Part shown: positions 18,446 to 27,255 of the stretch, one piece after another
How positions within the stretch are numbered: position 1 is the stretch's first letter
Layout: each line of letters begins with the position of its first letter
Assembly (NCBI RefSeq): GCF_000377765.1
Contig: NZ_KB898665.1
Span: 62,001 to 126,000 of the forward strand
Source of the DNA: Gracilibacillus lacisalsi DSM 19029
GTDB lineage: Bacteria; Bacillota; Bacilli; Bacillales; Amphibacillaceae
Direction of reading: 5' to 3'
DNA length: 64,000 bases
Made by a program: the position numbers and the translations under genes
The notes under the pieces: model-generated
Told to the model about the DNA's origin: nothing
What the model saw: the letters and a program-made list of their open reading frames with translations, nothing else
Databases searched by the model: none

Positions 18446-19423
18446 ATGAATGTGACCATTAAAGATATTGCAAAAGAAGCGAATGTTAGCTACTCCACTG
18501 TCTCCAAAGCATTAAATAACAGTCCGCTTGTAAAAGAAGTGACAAAACAAAAAATACTGCGTGTCGCAAAAGAAATGGGCTATGAACCAAATTTAGCCGC
18601 CAAACAATTAGTCCGAAAAAAGACCGAAGTGGTCGGCTTAATTTGGCCTACCATTGAAAGAATTGTACTCGCAACATTAGTAACCAATATTAGTAAAGCA
18701 TTTGAATCCACTCGCTATTCGATGATTTTATCTGTCGACTCAACAGATACAGCGATGGAAACCTTTAAAAAATTCCAAGTGGATGGCATGATTGTTTTCG
18801 CCGAATCAGAGCAAATGATTCCTGAGGAAAATATTCCGCTTGTTGCCTATGGTGTATCAGGAAAACGTGAGGTAACGTATCCAATCATTGATGCCAATCA
18901 TGAACAGGCGATGGAAAAAGCAGTACAATATTTATATGATTTAGGACACCGAAATATTGCTTATGTCGGGTTAATGAATACAGATGATGCCTTACAAAAT
19001 GAGAAAGTGGAAGGGTATCAAAAAGCCATGAAAAAAATAGGGCTTACGGAGCAAAGTATTGCAACAAATGGATTAGATTGGTTTGACGGTTACTTAGCAG
19101 TAGATGATGTATTACAATTAGGAAAACGACCAACAGCTATCATAGGTAGCAGTTATGATATTAGTGGTGGTATATTACGATCCTTACAAGAAAAAGGATT
19201 AGGTGTACCAGATGACATCTCTTTAATCAGCTATGATAATATTCCGCAAATGGAAACAACAGAAATTCCGATGACATGTATCGGGGTACCAGTTGATGAG
19301 CTTGCCGAAGAAATTGTCCAGGCGGTTATTCAACGGATTGAGTCAGAAGAACAACCTGTTGTAAGGAAGTTAAATCCATCCCTAACAGAACGGCAAAGTA
19401 CTGGACCAGTACTGGAAGGTTGA
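18446..19423 (+). CDS. LacI family transcriptional regulator of uronate genes (KdgR/ExuR-like)
   Basis: A 325-aa repressor. The N-terminal helix-turn-helix reads VTIKDIAKEANVSYSTVSKALN, with the hinge helix NLAAKQLVRKK. A periplasmic-binding-protein-like sensor domain runs from about residue 58. Divergent from uxaE across an 18-bp palindrome that it probably binds. ATG codons at 18443 and 18446 are both usable after AAAGGTGA, and the second has the better spacing. The effector is likely a uronate or a 2-keto-3-deoxygluconate-type intermediate (inference). No copy of the operator was seen in the pectin operon. Confidence 0.85.
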   Translation: MNVTIKDIAKEANVSYSTVSKALNNSPLVKEVTKQKILRVAKEMGYEPNLAAKQLVRKKTEVVGLIWPTIERIVLATLVTNISKAFESTRYSMILSVDSTDTAMETFKKFQVDGMIVFAESEQMIPEENIPLVAYGVSGKREVTYPIIDANHEQAMEKAVQYLYDLGHRNIAYVGLMNTDDALQNEKVEGYQKAMKKIGLTEQSIATNGLDWFDGYLAVDDVLQLGKRPTAIIGSSYDISGGILRSLQEKGLGVPDDISLISYDNIPQMETTEIPMTCIGVPVDELAEEIVQAVIQRIESEEQPVVRKLNPSLTERQSTGPVLEG

Positions 19424-19442
19424 CTTCTAGTTTTTTTAAAAA

Positions 19443-19680
19443 AGGACAGGGACAAAACTAAATAGAATAAAGGAGAATCCGAACAATTTAAACTAGCGGA
19501 GGCAAAATAAGCAGACTCCTACAGAAAAGCACGAGCTGAAGATACACTGTTTGAAGTGGTTTTCTTCACACAGTTAGCTGAAGTGCCCGCGGAAAGCGAA
19601 GCATTTTGACGGAGCGTTAAGTCAGCTCATGTTTAAATGTTCGGCTTTTTCCTATCTCATTACTCTTTTGTCCTGGGCCT
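19443..19680. repeat. Bacillaceae palindromic intergenic repeat
   Basis: An imperfect long inverted repeat. CCGAACAATTTAAAC (19479-19493) faces GTTTAAATGTTCGG (19631-19644), with outer GGACAGGGACAAAA/TTTTGTCCTGGG. The interior carries family phrases also found at 43.8-44.4 and 56.3-56.6 kb (GCGGAGGC, GACTCCTAC, GCACGAGCTGAAGA, GTGCCCGCGGAAAGCGAAGC, GACGGAGCG). No gene lies inside. Confidence 0.7.
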
Positions 19681-19699
19681 CAATGGCTTGGATAATCAC

Positions 19700-19921
19700 T
19701 TATTCCAAATCAAATGCACCTGAACAAATAAAATGCATTCGTTTCTCAAGATAGTGTTTCAGTGGTATTAGGGCTTCGTTGTTGATTAATTCTACTTCAT
19801 CTTGATAATATACAAACGTTTTACCAACCAATCTATCCAACACTCGAATGGAACGTTGCTGCATACCTTCCTCGAAAAAAGTTTCAATTTTATATCGTTC
19901 TTTCTTTTTGGTCATTATCAT
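19700..19921 (-). CDS. Small hypothetical protein
   Basis: A 73-aa soluble, charged protein that is not recognised. It begins MIMTKKKERYKIETFFEEG and ends HFICSGAFDLE, with no signal peptide or membrane segment. A strong AAGGAGAGG site eight bases before ATG 19921 supports that it is translated. Flanked by a palindromic repeat and a 500-bp non-coding stretch, so it appears monocistronic. Confidence 0.6.
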   Translation of the reverse strand: MIMTKKKERYKIETFFEEGMQQRSIRVLDRLVGKTFVYYQDEVELINNEALIPLKHYLEKRMHFICSGAFDLE

Positions 19922-20104
19922 TATTGCCTCTCCTTACACCTATAATAAAAGAATCATTTATAATCTTTGATTTTTCCATACACTAAGTGGGGGTCTTATG
20001 GAAATTGATTACCATGTTCATAAAACAGAAAAACTTATTGTGACAATAATTTGATAATAATGCTGGCACTGTCAAAAACTCACTTTAAAAAGTGTGTCAC
20101 CTTC

Positions 20105-20284
20105 CTAGACTATGTATGGAACGGGTACTTTTAGATATTGACCAAGCTTAAGTTCAGCAGAAAATAATTGATTCAGATTCGCGATTTTCTCAAGTATTGT
20201 GTCGAACTTTTTGCCCGATTTTACTAAGGTATCTTCTTGTTGAACTGTATAGGACTCAGCGCTAACTGTTTCATGAAAGGTAAG
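20105..20284 (-). pseudogene. LysM domain relic
   Basis: Read leftward after an in-frame TAA at 20285-20287, the frame encodes SYTVQQEDTLVKSGKKF, then TILEKIANLNQ, then LKLGQYLKVPVP and a stop at 20105-20107. That matches the LysM peptidoglycan-binding pattern (YTV..GDTL..IA.KF...V..I..LN......GQ.L.VP). There is no start codon or upstream coding sequence, so it is the surviving C-terminal end of a lost cell-wall protein. The flanking 19922-20385 holds no other gene. Confidence 0.6.
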
Positions 20285-20385
20285 TTAAACTTAGTTTAGC
20301 ATCGCGTTGATGACATCCTCCCTAGCAGCTTATAAATTAATATTCGATAGAATTATAATTTTTTGATGGTTGCTGGCTTTTCTTA

Positions 20386-20416
20386 CAAAAAAACAGTGGA
20401 GATTCATCCCCACTGG
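20386..20416 (-). terminator. Terminator of the PepSY gene
   Basis: CAGTGG (20394-20399) pairs with CCACTG (20410-20415), extended inward, followed leftward by seven T residues. Confidence 0.85.
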
Positions 20417-20426
20417 TTCTGCAAGA

Positions 20427-21194
20427 TTAATCGTCATATTCTACTTTCATGATCTCTCCATTACTTGCATCTATCTCTAATTCTAATTCCCCTTTATCTG
20501 TTCTCATTTCAAGTTCATACATATATCGGCCATCATCTTCATCTAATTCAAACTCTTGAATGGTTCCTTCGTATTTTTCTTTTGCAATGGAGCGCGCTTC
20601 ATCTGCTGAAATCGTAACTTCTGATGAGAGTTTGTTGTCTTCATCTACTGAAATATAAACCATTTCTCCTGATCTTGCATTTATTTTTAAGTCCACTTCC
20701 CCTTTATCAGTCCATATTTCCATTTCATAATAATAACTTCCATCGTCTTCATCAAGCTCCGCTTCTACAACAGTGCCAGAGTATTTTTCCGTAGCGATTG
20801 TTTTTGCTTCTTCCATTGTAACGAAAGAACTTTCTTGGTTTTCGGCATCATGTTTACTATCTGTCTGGTTATCAGAAAGTGATACTGTTGTAACTTCTTG
20901 ATCCTTATCATTTTTTCGTTCGGACTCTTCCAAACTAATGATTTCACCAGTTTCAGCATCTACTTTCAATTCATATTCGCGATCTGTTTCCTCTAATTCC
21001 ACTTCGTAAATTTTCTCATTATCATCCAATTCAAACTCTACAATTTCTCCTGAGAACTTAGCAGCGACTTTATCCTTTGCCTCTTCTTTTGAAAGTTCAG
21101 CACTGGCTGAAGTTGGTGAGAACTGTAATGCTGCTAGCACCACTCCAGTTGTAATCAATCCTGATACAATAATAAAAAAAGTTTTGTTTTTCAT
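20427..21194 (-). CDS. Exported or membrane-anchored triple PepSY-domain protein
   Basis: A 255-aa protein with an N-terminal signal/anchor (about 5-32, ending SPTSASA). Three PepSY repeats follow at about 34-92, 128-186 and 196-254. Each has the pattern EAK..A..K..G.I.E.ELDE......YE.E....G...LKI.A..GE. PepSY modules are thought to inhibit or bind extracellular peptidases. The repeats are strongly acidic. Start ATG 21194 follows a GGAGG site. The role here is unknown. Confidence 0.8.
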   Translation of the reverse strand: MKNKTFFIIVSGLITTGVVLAALQFSPTSASAELSKEEAKDKVAAKFSGEIVEFELDDNEKIYEVELEETDREYELKVDAETGEIISLEESERKNDKDQEVTTVSLSDNQTDSKHDAENQESSFVTMEEAKTIATEKYSGTVVEAELDEDDGSYYYEMEIWTDKGEVDLKINARSGEMVYISVDEDNKLSSEVTISADEARSIAKEKYEGTIQEFELDEDDGRYMYELEMRTDKGELELEIDASNGEIMKVEYDD

Positions 21195-21305
21195 TTTTTA
21201 TTCCTCCTTGTTGTTGTTACTTCTATCATAGCCAAGGAAGATGAGGATACCCTGAGAGAAAAATGAGAAAACAGTGAGAAAAAGTTAGCTACATTTTCAC
21301 ACAAC

Positions 21306-21339
21306 TAAAAACCCGCTTCGAAACCTTTCCGAAGCGGGC
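21306..21339 (-). terminator. Terminator of azoR
   Basis: CCCGCTTCG (21312-21320) pairs perfectly with 21330-21338. Reading leftward, a TTTTT run follows. Confidence 0.9.
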
Positions 21340-21356
21340 TGATTTATATCATATTG

Positions 21357-22001
21357 TTACACTTTTATAGTAAGATCTGCTAAACGGTGTGCAGATGCTT
21401 TTACTTCTTCTATTCCTTTAGCAATGATTTCGTCCCTTTTATCTGGCATCGCGTTATGTCCTTCGATAATTACTTCATCGATTATTTCCATACCGAATAT
21501 TCCTCCGAATACATTGCGCATATAGTTCACAGCCATTTCCATAGGAGCCGCCTCAGGTGTGGAGTAAACCCCTCCGCGAGCGTTTAGGAAAATAGCCTTT
21601 TTGTCTGTCATTAAGGGAATTAAGTTACCTTCAGCACCATATTTAAATGAGAACCCTGCAGCATATACATAATCAATAAATGTTTGTAATTTTGCTGGAA
21701 TGGTCAAATTCCATAGTGGGAAAGTGAATACAACTACATCTGCAGCAGAAAAAGCATCCATTGCTTTTTGCTTTGCAGCTAACAGTCGTGATTCCACATC
21801 TGTTAATTCCTCTTCATTTTCTACTTTACCGAAAGCATTGAACAGGTCCTGTCCAAAGAACGGTGTATCTTCTTCGTACACATCATAGGTAGTTAAATTT
21901 AAGTCTTTACCTTCCAATTCAGCCATGAAAGTTTCATACATTTTACTGGAAATTGCTTCTGTTGAAGGACGATTATTTGCTTTTACTACTAATACATTCA
22001 T
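21357..22001 (-). CDS. azoR: FMN-dependent NADH-azoreductase
   Basis: A 214-aa flavodoxin-fold NAD(P)H:quinone/azo-compound reductase, cytoplasmic and probably dimeric. Visible marks are the N-terminal VLVVKANNRP segment, the FMN-contacting FPLWNLTIPAKLQTFIDY near residue 105 and the ARGGVYS segment. ATG 22001 (MNVLVVK) is preceded by AAAGGAG with nine-base spacing. A longer in-frame extension to 22031 lacks a site. Monocistronic with its own terminator. Confidence 0.88.
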   Translation of the reverse strand: MNVLVVKANNRPSTEAISSKMYETFMAELEGKDLNLTTYDVYEEDTPFFGQDLFNAFGKVENEEELTDVESRLLAAKQKAMDAFSAADVVVFTFPLWNLTIPAKLQTFIDYVYAAGFSFKYGAEGNLIPLMTDKKAIFLNARGGVYSTPEAAPMEMAVNYMRNVFGGIFGMEIIDEVIIEGHNAMPDKRDEIIAKGIEEVKASAHRLADLTIKV

Positions 22002-22129
22002 GTTATAACGCTCCTTTGTTGCTATTTTCATAGGTTGATATGCTCATTTGTGAGCATGTTAATGTTGTCCTCACACTTACGCTAATTATACTCGATAATA
22101 GGTATAATCGATAGTACGCACTTTAAAGT

Positions 22130-22157
22130 GCCATAGTATCAAAAAGGATACTATGGC
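22130..22157 (-). terminator. Hairpin after the larC2 gene
   Basis: A perfect 11-bp stem (GCCATAGTATC at 22130-22140, complement at 22147-22157) ten bases past the stop codon. Confidence 0.6.
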
Positions 22158-22166
22158 AACTCTTAT

Positions 22167-22631
22167 TTAGTTTAATAGTTTCCAAACCGATTGATATACA
22201 TTTTTAAGTGGTATGTTGTGCAGCTCCGCAATCTTTTTACAATCCTCATATTCAGGAGAAGCTTTGACAACTTTACCTTCCTGTAATCCTTCTTTCACAG
22301 TGACAGGTCCCCACTCTGTTTCGATTATTCTTATGCTCCGTTCCATCCGATAAACGGTCAACGGATAATAGCGAAATCCTAAGGTGGTCGTTTCAGACAA
22401 AAGGATATCCTTCATAGCTGAAAGCAAAGCTTCACTGCATAAAAGTTGTAATTGAACGGCTGGACGATTCTTTTTCATATAAATCGGTGTGTAATACACA
22501 TCGTTTGCCCCTGCATCGAACAACTTGTCCATCACATAGCCAAGCCATTCACCCGGCGTATCATCCAAATTCACTTCTATCTTCATCATATTTTGATCCG
22601 TATGTTCGTAATCTGGCGGGTGTTTGCTCAT
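22167..22631 (-). CDS. larC2: LarC C-terminal half (nickel-pincer cofactor maturation)
   Basis: A 154-aa protein matching only the C-terminal, CTP-using metal-insertion half of LarC, the enzyme that puts nickel into the lactate-racemase pincer cofactor. Family blocks are IEVNLDDTPGEWLGYVMDKLF, the TPIYMKKNRPAVQL stretch and the TLGFRYYPL...R segment. In lactobacilli LarC is made from larC1 and larC2 by ribosomal frameshifting. Here the two halves are free-standing genes about 20 kb apart (partner at 42676-43452). ATG 22631 follows GAGGTGAAGG. LarB, LarE and LarA are not in the window. Confidence 0.85.
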   Translation of the reverse strand: MSKHPPDYEHTDQNMMKIEVNLDDTPGEWLGYVMDKLFDAGANDVYYTPIYMKKNRPAVQLQLLCSEALLSAMKDILLSETTTLGFRYYPLTVYRMERSIRIIETEWGPVTVKEGLQEGKVVKASPEYEDCKKIAELHNIPLKNVYQSVWKLLN

Positions 22632-22739
22632 TACCTTCACCTCAGAATTTTTCTTTTACAGTAACCACTACAGTGAAGAAATCTTAGTATAGTTTACTGT
22701 TTTTAACTCTTTTTAGCAGAAGTCTAGATATCCCACTCA

Positions 22740-22940
22740 GGTAAGACGGACTGAGACCGGACATTTGTTCCGTTAATTATGACCAAAAGCGGCGAATTTT
22801 TGTCCCTTAGGACATCTATTCCGTTATTGATCGCAAAAAGTACTATTTTTTTACCGAAAGTAAGCGAATAAGGGATTAAATGTCCGCTATCTGCGAAAAA
22901 TCGGTATATTTCCTTTAAATAGCACACTAAATGTCCACTA
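22740..22940. repeat. Imperfect repeats of a GGACAT...TTCCGTTA motif
   Basis: GGACATTTGTTCCGTTA and GGACATCTATTCCGTTA recur with about 60-bp spacing, each followed by an A-rich stretch. Further ATGTCC halves follow near 22882 and 22932. The 378-bp gap between larC2 and tcyC holds this and no credible gene. Confidence 0.55.
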
Positions 22941-22991
22941 AGAAAAGGCTATCGCCATATCCTAGCACTCTATGTTGAAGAACGTCATTTA

Positions 22992-23016
22992 GAAAATGAG
23001 ACTGATCATCGTCTCG
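22992..23016 (-). terminator. Terminator of the tcy operon
   Basis: GAGAC (22998-23002) pairs with GTCTC (23011-23015) just past the tcyC stop, followed leftward by ATTTTC. Confidence 0.55.
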
Positions 23017-23018
23017 CT

Positions 23019-23768
23019 TTATACTTCTGGTAAAATTCGTTTTAAGAATTGCTTTGTTCTCGGTTCTTGCGGTTGCTCCAGTACGTCTTTAGGATTACCT
23101 TGTTCCACAATATAGCCACCGTCCATAAAAATGACATGGTCGGAAACATGCTTAGCGAACGAGACCTCATGGGTTACGACGACCATTGTCCAACCTTCAT
23201 TTGCTAAATCTTTAATAACCCCCAGCACGTCGCCAATCAACTCCGGATCTAGTGCAGACGTCGGTTCATCAAACAACATTAATTCCGGCTCGATCGCAAG
23301 GGCACGTGCAATACCAACTCGCTGTTGTTGACCACCTGATAGCTGATGTGGATATAAATCCATCTTATCCTCTAATCCTACTTTTGATAGTAATTGTTTC
23401 GCATGGCTAATTGCCGATTGCTTATCTTTTTTCTGTACAATAACAGGACCTTCAATTACGTTTTCCAATGCCGTTTTATGCGGGAATAGATTATAGGATT
23501 GAAAAACCATTCCTGATTTCCTTCTTAATTGAAGCATCTCTTTCTTGCTCAGCTTCTGGTTAAAATCTAATGTAAAGCCGTCGTGAAATTGATAGTAGCC
23601 TTGATTAGGGATTTCTAGTCCATTTAAGCACCGCAATAATGTCGTCTTACCGGAACCTGATGGCCCCATAATCGTCACGACTTTACCTTTTCCTACATCT
23701 AAGTCAATATCTTTTAGAACAGCTAATTCACCAAAGCTTTTTTGAAGTCCTTGAATTGATAAAAGCAT
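23019..23768 (-). CDS. tcyC: Cystine ABC transporter ATPase
   Basis: A 249-aa polar amino-acid ATPase with Walker [10 protein letters not shown] near residue 32, LSGGQQQR signature and [12 protein letters not shown] Walker B. Third gene of an operon whose other two members match B. subtilis TcyA and TcyB closely, so cystine is the likely substrate. The ATG at 23768 follows the permease by 12 bp. Confidence 0.88.
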   Translation of the reverse strand: MLLSIQGLQKSFGELAVLKDIDLDVGKGKVVTIMGPSGSGKTTLLRCLNGLEIPNQGYYQFHDGFTLDFNQKLSKKEMLQLRRKSGMVFQSYNLFPHKTALENVIEGPVIVQKKDKQSAISHAKQLLSKVGLEDKMDLYPHQLSGGQQQRVGIARALAIEPELMLFDEPTSALDPELIGDVLGVIKDLANEGWTMVVVTHEVSFAKHVSDHVIFMDGGYIVEQGNPKDVLEQPQEPRTKQFLKRILPEV

Positions 23769-23780
23769 GATATCCCCCCT

Positions 23781-24485
23781 CTACTTCGCTATATAACGTT
23801 CCAGTCTACGCTCAATGATTTCTTGTACAATCGATAATAAAAAGCAAATAATCCAATATAAGACCGCAGCTTCTGTATATAAAAGCAGAAAATCAAACGT
23901 ATTTGCTGCAATTTCCTGTGCTTTTCGAAATAATTCCGTTACTAAAATCAATGAGGCTAGTGATGTATCCTTGACTAAACTAATAAACGTGTTTGATAGA
24001 GGTGGGATGGAAACCCTTGTTGCTTGCGGCAAGATAATTCGACGCAAAGTGGTCCCATATGTCATACCAACTGTATAGCCAGCTTCCCATTGTCCTTTTG
24101 GAATCGAAGAAATCGACGCACGAATCACTTCTGATGCATATGCCCCGACGTTTAATGAGAAAGCTATGACTGCACTTGGTAATGGATCAATTGTTAATCC
24201 AATCGATGGTAACCCGTAAAACACGATAAATAATTGTACTAATAATGGTGTACCTCTAATTGCTGATACATAAAAAACAGCAGGTGCACGTACAATCGCA
24301 ACTGAAGACAAGCGCATAACGGCTGTAAGTAGAGCAATCATGAGACCAATCAAAAATGAAACAAGTGCAAGGGGAATCGTATATTTGATTGCCCCTTCCA
24401 CCATTGGCCAGAGTGCTCGCACAATTAAATCCCAATTACCTGAACCATTTGTGACAGTAAATAGCAGGTTACTGACTAGAAACAT
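23781..24485 (-). CDS. tcyB: Cystine ABC transporter permease
   Basis: A 234-aa permease with about five helices. The stretches SAIRGTPLLVQLFIVFYGLP and SLVKDTSLASLI, and the WIICFLLSIVQ end, follow B. subtilis TcyB nearly residue for residue. ATG 24485 (MFLVSN) is chosen, with upstream TTG and GTG codons possible. The start overlaps the end of tcyA, so translation is coupled. Confidence 0.88.
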   Translation of the reverse strand: MFLVSNLLFTVTNGSGNWDLIVRALWPMVEGAIKYTIPLALVSFLIGLMIALLTAVMRLSSVAIVRAPAVFYVSAIRGTPLLVQLFIVFYGLPSIGLTIDPLPSAVIAFSLNVGAYASEVIRASISSIPKGQWEAGYTVGMTYGTTLRRIILPQATRVSIPPLSNTFISLVKDTSLASLILVTELFRKAQEIAANTFDFLLLYTEAAVLYWIICFLLSIVQEIIERRLERYIAK

Positions 24486-25314
24486 CTTCACCAAACCATT
24501 CCTCGGAAATTTCCGCTAATGTACCGTCTTCTTTCATTTCTGCTAATGCTTCGTTAAACGCTTCTACCAGCTCTTCATTTCCTTTACGGAATGCAAATGC
24601 TGTCTTGGAAACATTATCTTCTTCTGCTGCAATTTTGACTGATTCGTCTTCCGTTTGATTGATATATTCCAATACTGCTAACCTGTCATTCACTGTTAAG
24701 TCAACACGACCCAATTTAATATTTTCAATCGCTTGAGCCAGTCCTTCTACACCGATAACTTCTGCTCCATTTTCTTCGGCAATATCATTAAAGTTACTTG
24801 TTAAAGATTGTGCAGATTGTTTACCTTCAATATCTTCAAATGATGTAACTTCTTCATTATCTGCAGGGACTACTACTACTGCACCTGTATAAGTATATGG
24901 TTCTGAGAAGTCATAATTCTCTAAACGCTCTTCATTAATCCCCACCTGGTTAGCAATCACATCGAATCGTTCTGCATTTAAACCAGCAAACATGGAATCC
25001 CATTGTGTTTCATTAAATTCTACTTCCACTCCAAGACGAGACGCAACTTCGCGCATTACTTCCACATCATAACCTGTTAAATTATCTTCTTCATCATGGA
25101 AAGTAAATGGTGCATATGTCCCTTCCGTACCTACTGTAATCACACCATCTTCTTGAATTTGTTCATATAAATTCGTGTTTGCATCTTCCTGCGTATCCTC
25201 ATTTGTTGCATCTTGCTCATCTTCTGTATTTTGTTCTTCTTGATCAGCAGCTCCACATGCTGACAGTACAGCAAATAAACCAATGATCAGAGTAAAAAGT
25301 TGTATTTTTTTCAT
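24469..25314 (-). CDS. tcyA: Cystine-binding lipoprotein
   Basis: A 281-aa type-3 solute-binding protein. The lipobox is LSAC, with mature Cys20. A Glu/Asp-rich linker (about 21-48) is followed by VGTEGTYAPFTFHD and ETQWDSMFAGLNAERFDV, typical of TcyA. The terminal KEDGTLAEISEEWFGEDVS matches B. subtilis TcyA closely. It heads the tcyABC operon. No S-box or T-box structure was recognised in its leader. Confidence 0.88.
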   Translation of the reverse strand: MKKIQLFTLIIGLFAVLSACGAADQEEQNTEDEQDATNEDTQEDANTNLYEQIQEDGVITVGTEGTYAPFTFHDEEDNLTGYDVEVMREVASRLGVEVEFNETQWDSMFAGLNAERFDVIANQVGINEERLENYDFSEPYTYTGAVVVVPADNEEVTSFEDIEGKQSAQSLTSNFNDIAEENGAEVIGVEGLAQAIENIKLGRVDLTVNDRLAVLEYINQTEDESVKIAAEEDNVSKTAFAFRKGNEELVEAFNEALAEMKEDGTLAEISEEWFGEDVSSQ

Positions 25315-25360
25315 ATTGATAACCCCCAGTAATGTTGTCGGTTTTAAACTTTCTTTGCTG

Positions 25361-25389
25361 ATTATACATGACGCCTTATTTAAAGTAAA
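25361..25389 (-). promoter_or_regulatory. Promoter of tcyABC
   Basis: Read leftward, TTTACT (25384-25389) and a perfect TATAAT (25361-25366) are 17 bp apart, 47 bp before the tcyA start codon. Confidence 0.45.
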
Positions 25390-25392
25390 ACA

Positions 25393-25432
25393 AAAGAGAA
25401 GAGACGAATCAATATATTAGTCTCTTCTCTTT
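25393..25432 (-). terminator. Terminator of the pectin operon (after kduD)
   Basis: AAAGAGAAGAGAC (25393-25405) is perfectly complementary to 25420-25432. A T-rich TTTTGTTTTAC stretch follows leftward. Confidence 0.8.
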
Positions 25433-25565
25433 CCTATTAAATATGCTTAGGCTTACTAATATTTTGGCTGTAGATACTCCGTGCTATCATCCAACGAGAA
25501 TTTCCTAAACACCGTTTCATTACATTATAATACTTACTCCAATCAAGACTGTCACTGTTGTTTAC

Positions 25566-26348
25566 TTATCTTGCTAACCAGCCGCCGTCTACTGCTAAGA
25601 TATGGCCGTTCATGTAGTCTGATGCTTTGCTTGCTAGATATACTATTGTTCCCATCAAATCACTCGGATCTGCCCAATAACCAGCTGGAATTCTCGATAA
25701 GATTTCTGCGTTGCGCTTTTCATCGGAACGGATTGGCGCAGTATTCTTCGTTGCAAAATAACCTGGTGCAATGGCATTTACTTGTACCCCATGTTCCGCC
25801 AACTCATTCGCAAAAGATTTGGTTAACCCAGCCACAGCATGCTTACTAGCGGTATATGGCGGAATAAATTTTCCACCTTGGAAGGAAAGCATGGATGCAA
25901 TATTAATAATCTTTCCAGATCCTTTGTCGACCATCACTTTTGCTGCGGCCTGACTTAAGAAGTAAACAGCATCAAGATTTAATGCGATAACGTCATCCCA
26001 ATCCTGATCTTTAAATTCAAGAAGGGGATTCCGGCGAATGGTACCAGCATTATTGACGAGTATATCGACTGTACCAAAAGCATCAACACAAGCTGGAACA
26101 ACCTTTTGTAATTGTTCACGGTCCGATAGATCAGCTTGGAAGAATTCAGCATTTCCTTCCATATTATTCAGAAATCCTTTTGTTTCATCCCAATTGGTAC
26201 CATGTGTTACGACAAATACATCGGCACCAGCCTTAGCCAACGCAACGGTATATGCCTGGCCAAGACCAGTGTTCCCACCGGTAATAAGCGCAGTTTTACC
26301 TTTCAATGAGAAATAATCTAGTGAAAAATCTTGTAAACCTTCACCCAT
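25566..26348 (-). CDS. kduD: 2-dehydro-3-deoxy-D-gluconate 5-dehydrogenase
   Basis: A 260-aa short-chain dehydrogenase that reduces the diketo product of KduI to 2-keto-3-deoxygluconate with NAD(P)H. The nucleotide motif is GGNTGLGQA (about residue 22), NNAG follows, and catalytic Ser is in NIASMLSFQGG with YTASK. Length fits KduD. ATG 26348 follows AGGAGG, 11 bp after kduI. Last gene of the pectin operon. Confidence 0.93.
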   Translation of the reverse strand: MGEGLQDFSLDYFSLKGKTALITGGNTGLGQAYTVALAKAGADVFVVTHGTNWDETKGFLNNMEGNAEFFQADLSDREQLQKVVPACVDAFGTVDILVNNAGTIRRNPLLEFKDQDWDDVIALNLDAVYFLSQAAAKVMVDKGSGKIINIASMLSFQGGKFIPPYTASKHAVAGLTKSFANELAEHGVQVNAIAPGYFATKNTAPIRSDEKRNAEILSRIPAGYWADPSDLMGTIVYLASKASDYMNGHILAVDGGWLAR

Positions 26349-26359
26349 GACGCTTCCTC

Positions 26360-27190
26360 CTAGCGTAATTGATCCATGCTGATATGATCCATATCACTAT
26401 ACGTAATGTTCTCGCCGCACATCCCCCAAATAAATGTATAATTACTTGTAGCCGTTCCAGAGTGAATCGACCAACTTGGAGAAATCACAGCTTGTTCATT
26501 CTTCAATACTAAATGTCTTGTTTCACTTGGCTCACCCATAAAATGAAAGACACGAGTATCTTCTTCCATATCAAAATACAGATACACTTCACTACGGCGG
26601 TCATGAGTATGTGCTGGCATTGTATTCCATACGCTACCAGGTTGCAACATCGTTAAGCCCATCTGTAGCTGGCAGCTTTCACATACATTAGGGTGAATAT
26701 ATTGATGGATTTTTCTTTCATTTAAAGTCTCTAATTGACCAAGCTCCAATGGCTTAATGTCTTTCATATCAATTTTTACTGTTGGATAAGTATTGTGTGC
26801 TGGTGATGATAACATATAAAATTTCGCTGGGGTGACTGGATCATTGGAACCGAACCATACTTCCTTCGTCCCCCGGCTTACATACAATCCATCATGGCGC
26901 TTCATGTCATAACGCTCACCGTCTAATATGACATAGCCGTCATTACCGATATTGATTATTCCTAGTTCTCGGCGTTCTAGGAAATAGCTAACACCCAATT
27001 GCTTATCAAGATTAATCGTCAACTCGTCAGATGCAGGTGTTACACCACCAAAGATCATTCGGTCCACATGTGTATAGGTTAAGTGAACTTTTCCTGGTTC
27101 GAATAATTTCTCGACTAGAAACTTTTCACGTAACTCGTCGGTATTGTATCTTCTAATTTCATTCGGGTGGTTGGCATAACGTACTTCCAT
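26360..27190 (-). CDS. kduI: 5-dehydro-4-deoxy-D-glucuronate isomerase
   Basis: A 276-aa zinc cupin that isomerises 5-keto-4-deoxyuronate to 2,5-diketo-3-deoxygluconate. The metal ligands appear as PAHTHDRRSEVYLYF (two His and Glu, near residues 195-205) and the later His in SIHSGTA. Length matches KduI. ATG 27190 follows a GGAGGGG site. Sits between the acetylesterase and kduD. Confidence 0.94.
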   Translation of the reverse strand: MEVRYANHPNEIRRYNTDELREKFLVEKLFEPGKVHLTYTHVDRMIFGGVTPASDELTINLDKQLGVSYFLERRELGIINIGNDGYVILDGERYDMKRHDGLYVSRGTKEVWFGSNDPVTPAKFYMLSSPAHNTYPTVKIDMKDIKPLELGQLETLNERKIHQYIHPNVCESCQLQMGLTMLQPGSVWNTMPAHTHDRRSEVYLYFDMEEDTRVFHFMGEPSETRHLVLKNEQAVISPSWSIHSGTATSNYTFIWGMCGENITYSDMDHISMDQLR

Positions 27191-27255
27191 TTGTATTCCC
27201 CCTCGTAATGTTATCAGCTAATTTCTTCATTCACACATTTACTAAGTGGTTCCAA

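Noticed and set aside
22724-22927. 67-residue reading frame on the minus strand
   Set aside because: It is made of the repeated GGACAT blocks and has no ribosome binding site.
25315-25565. S-box or T-box leader before tcyABC
   Set aside because: The gap contains only the kduD terminator and a sigma-A-type promoter; no conserved riboswitch or T-box motif was found.
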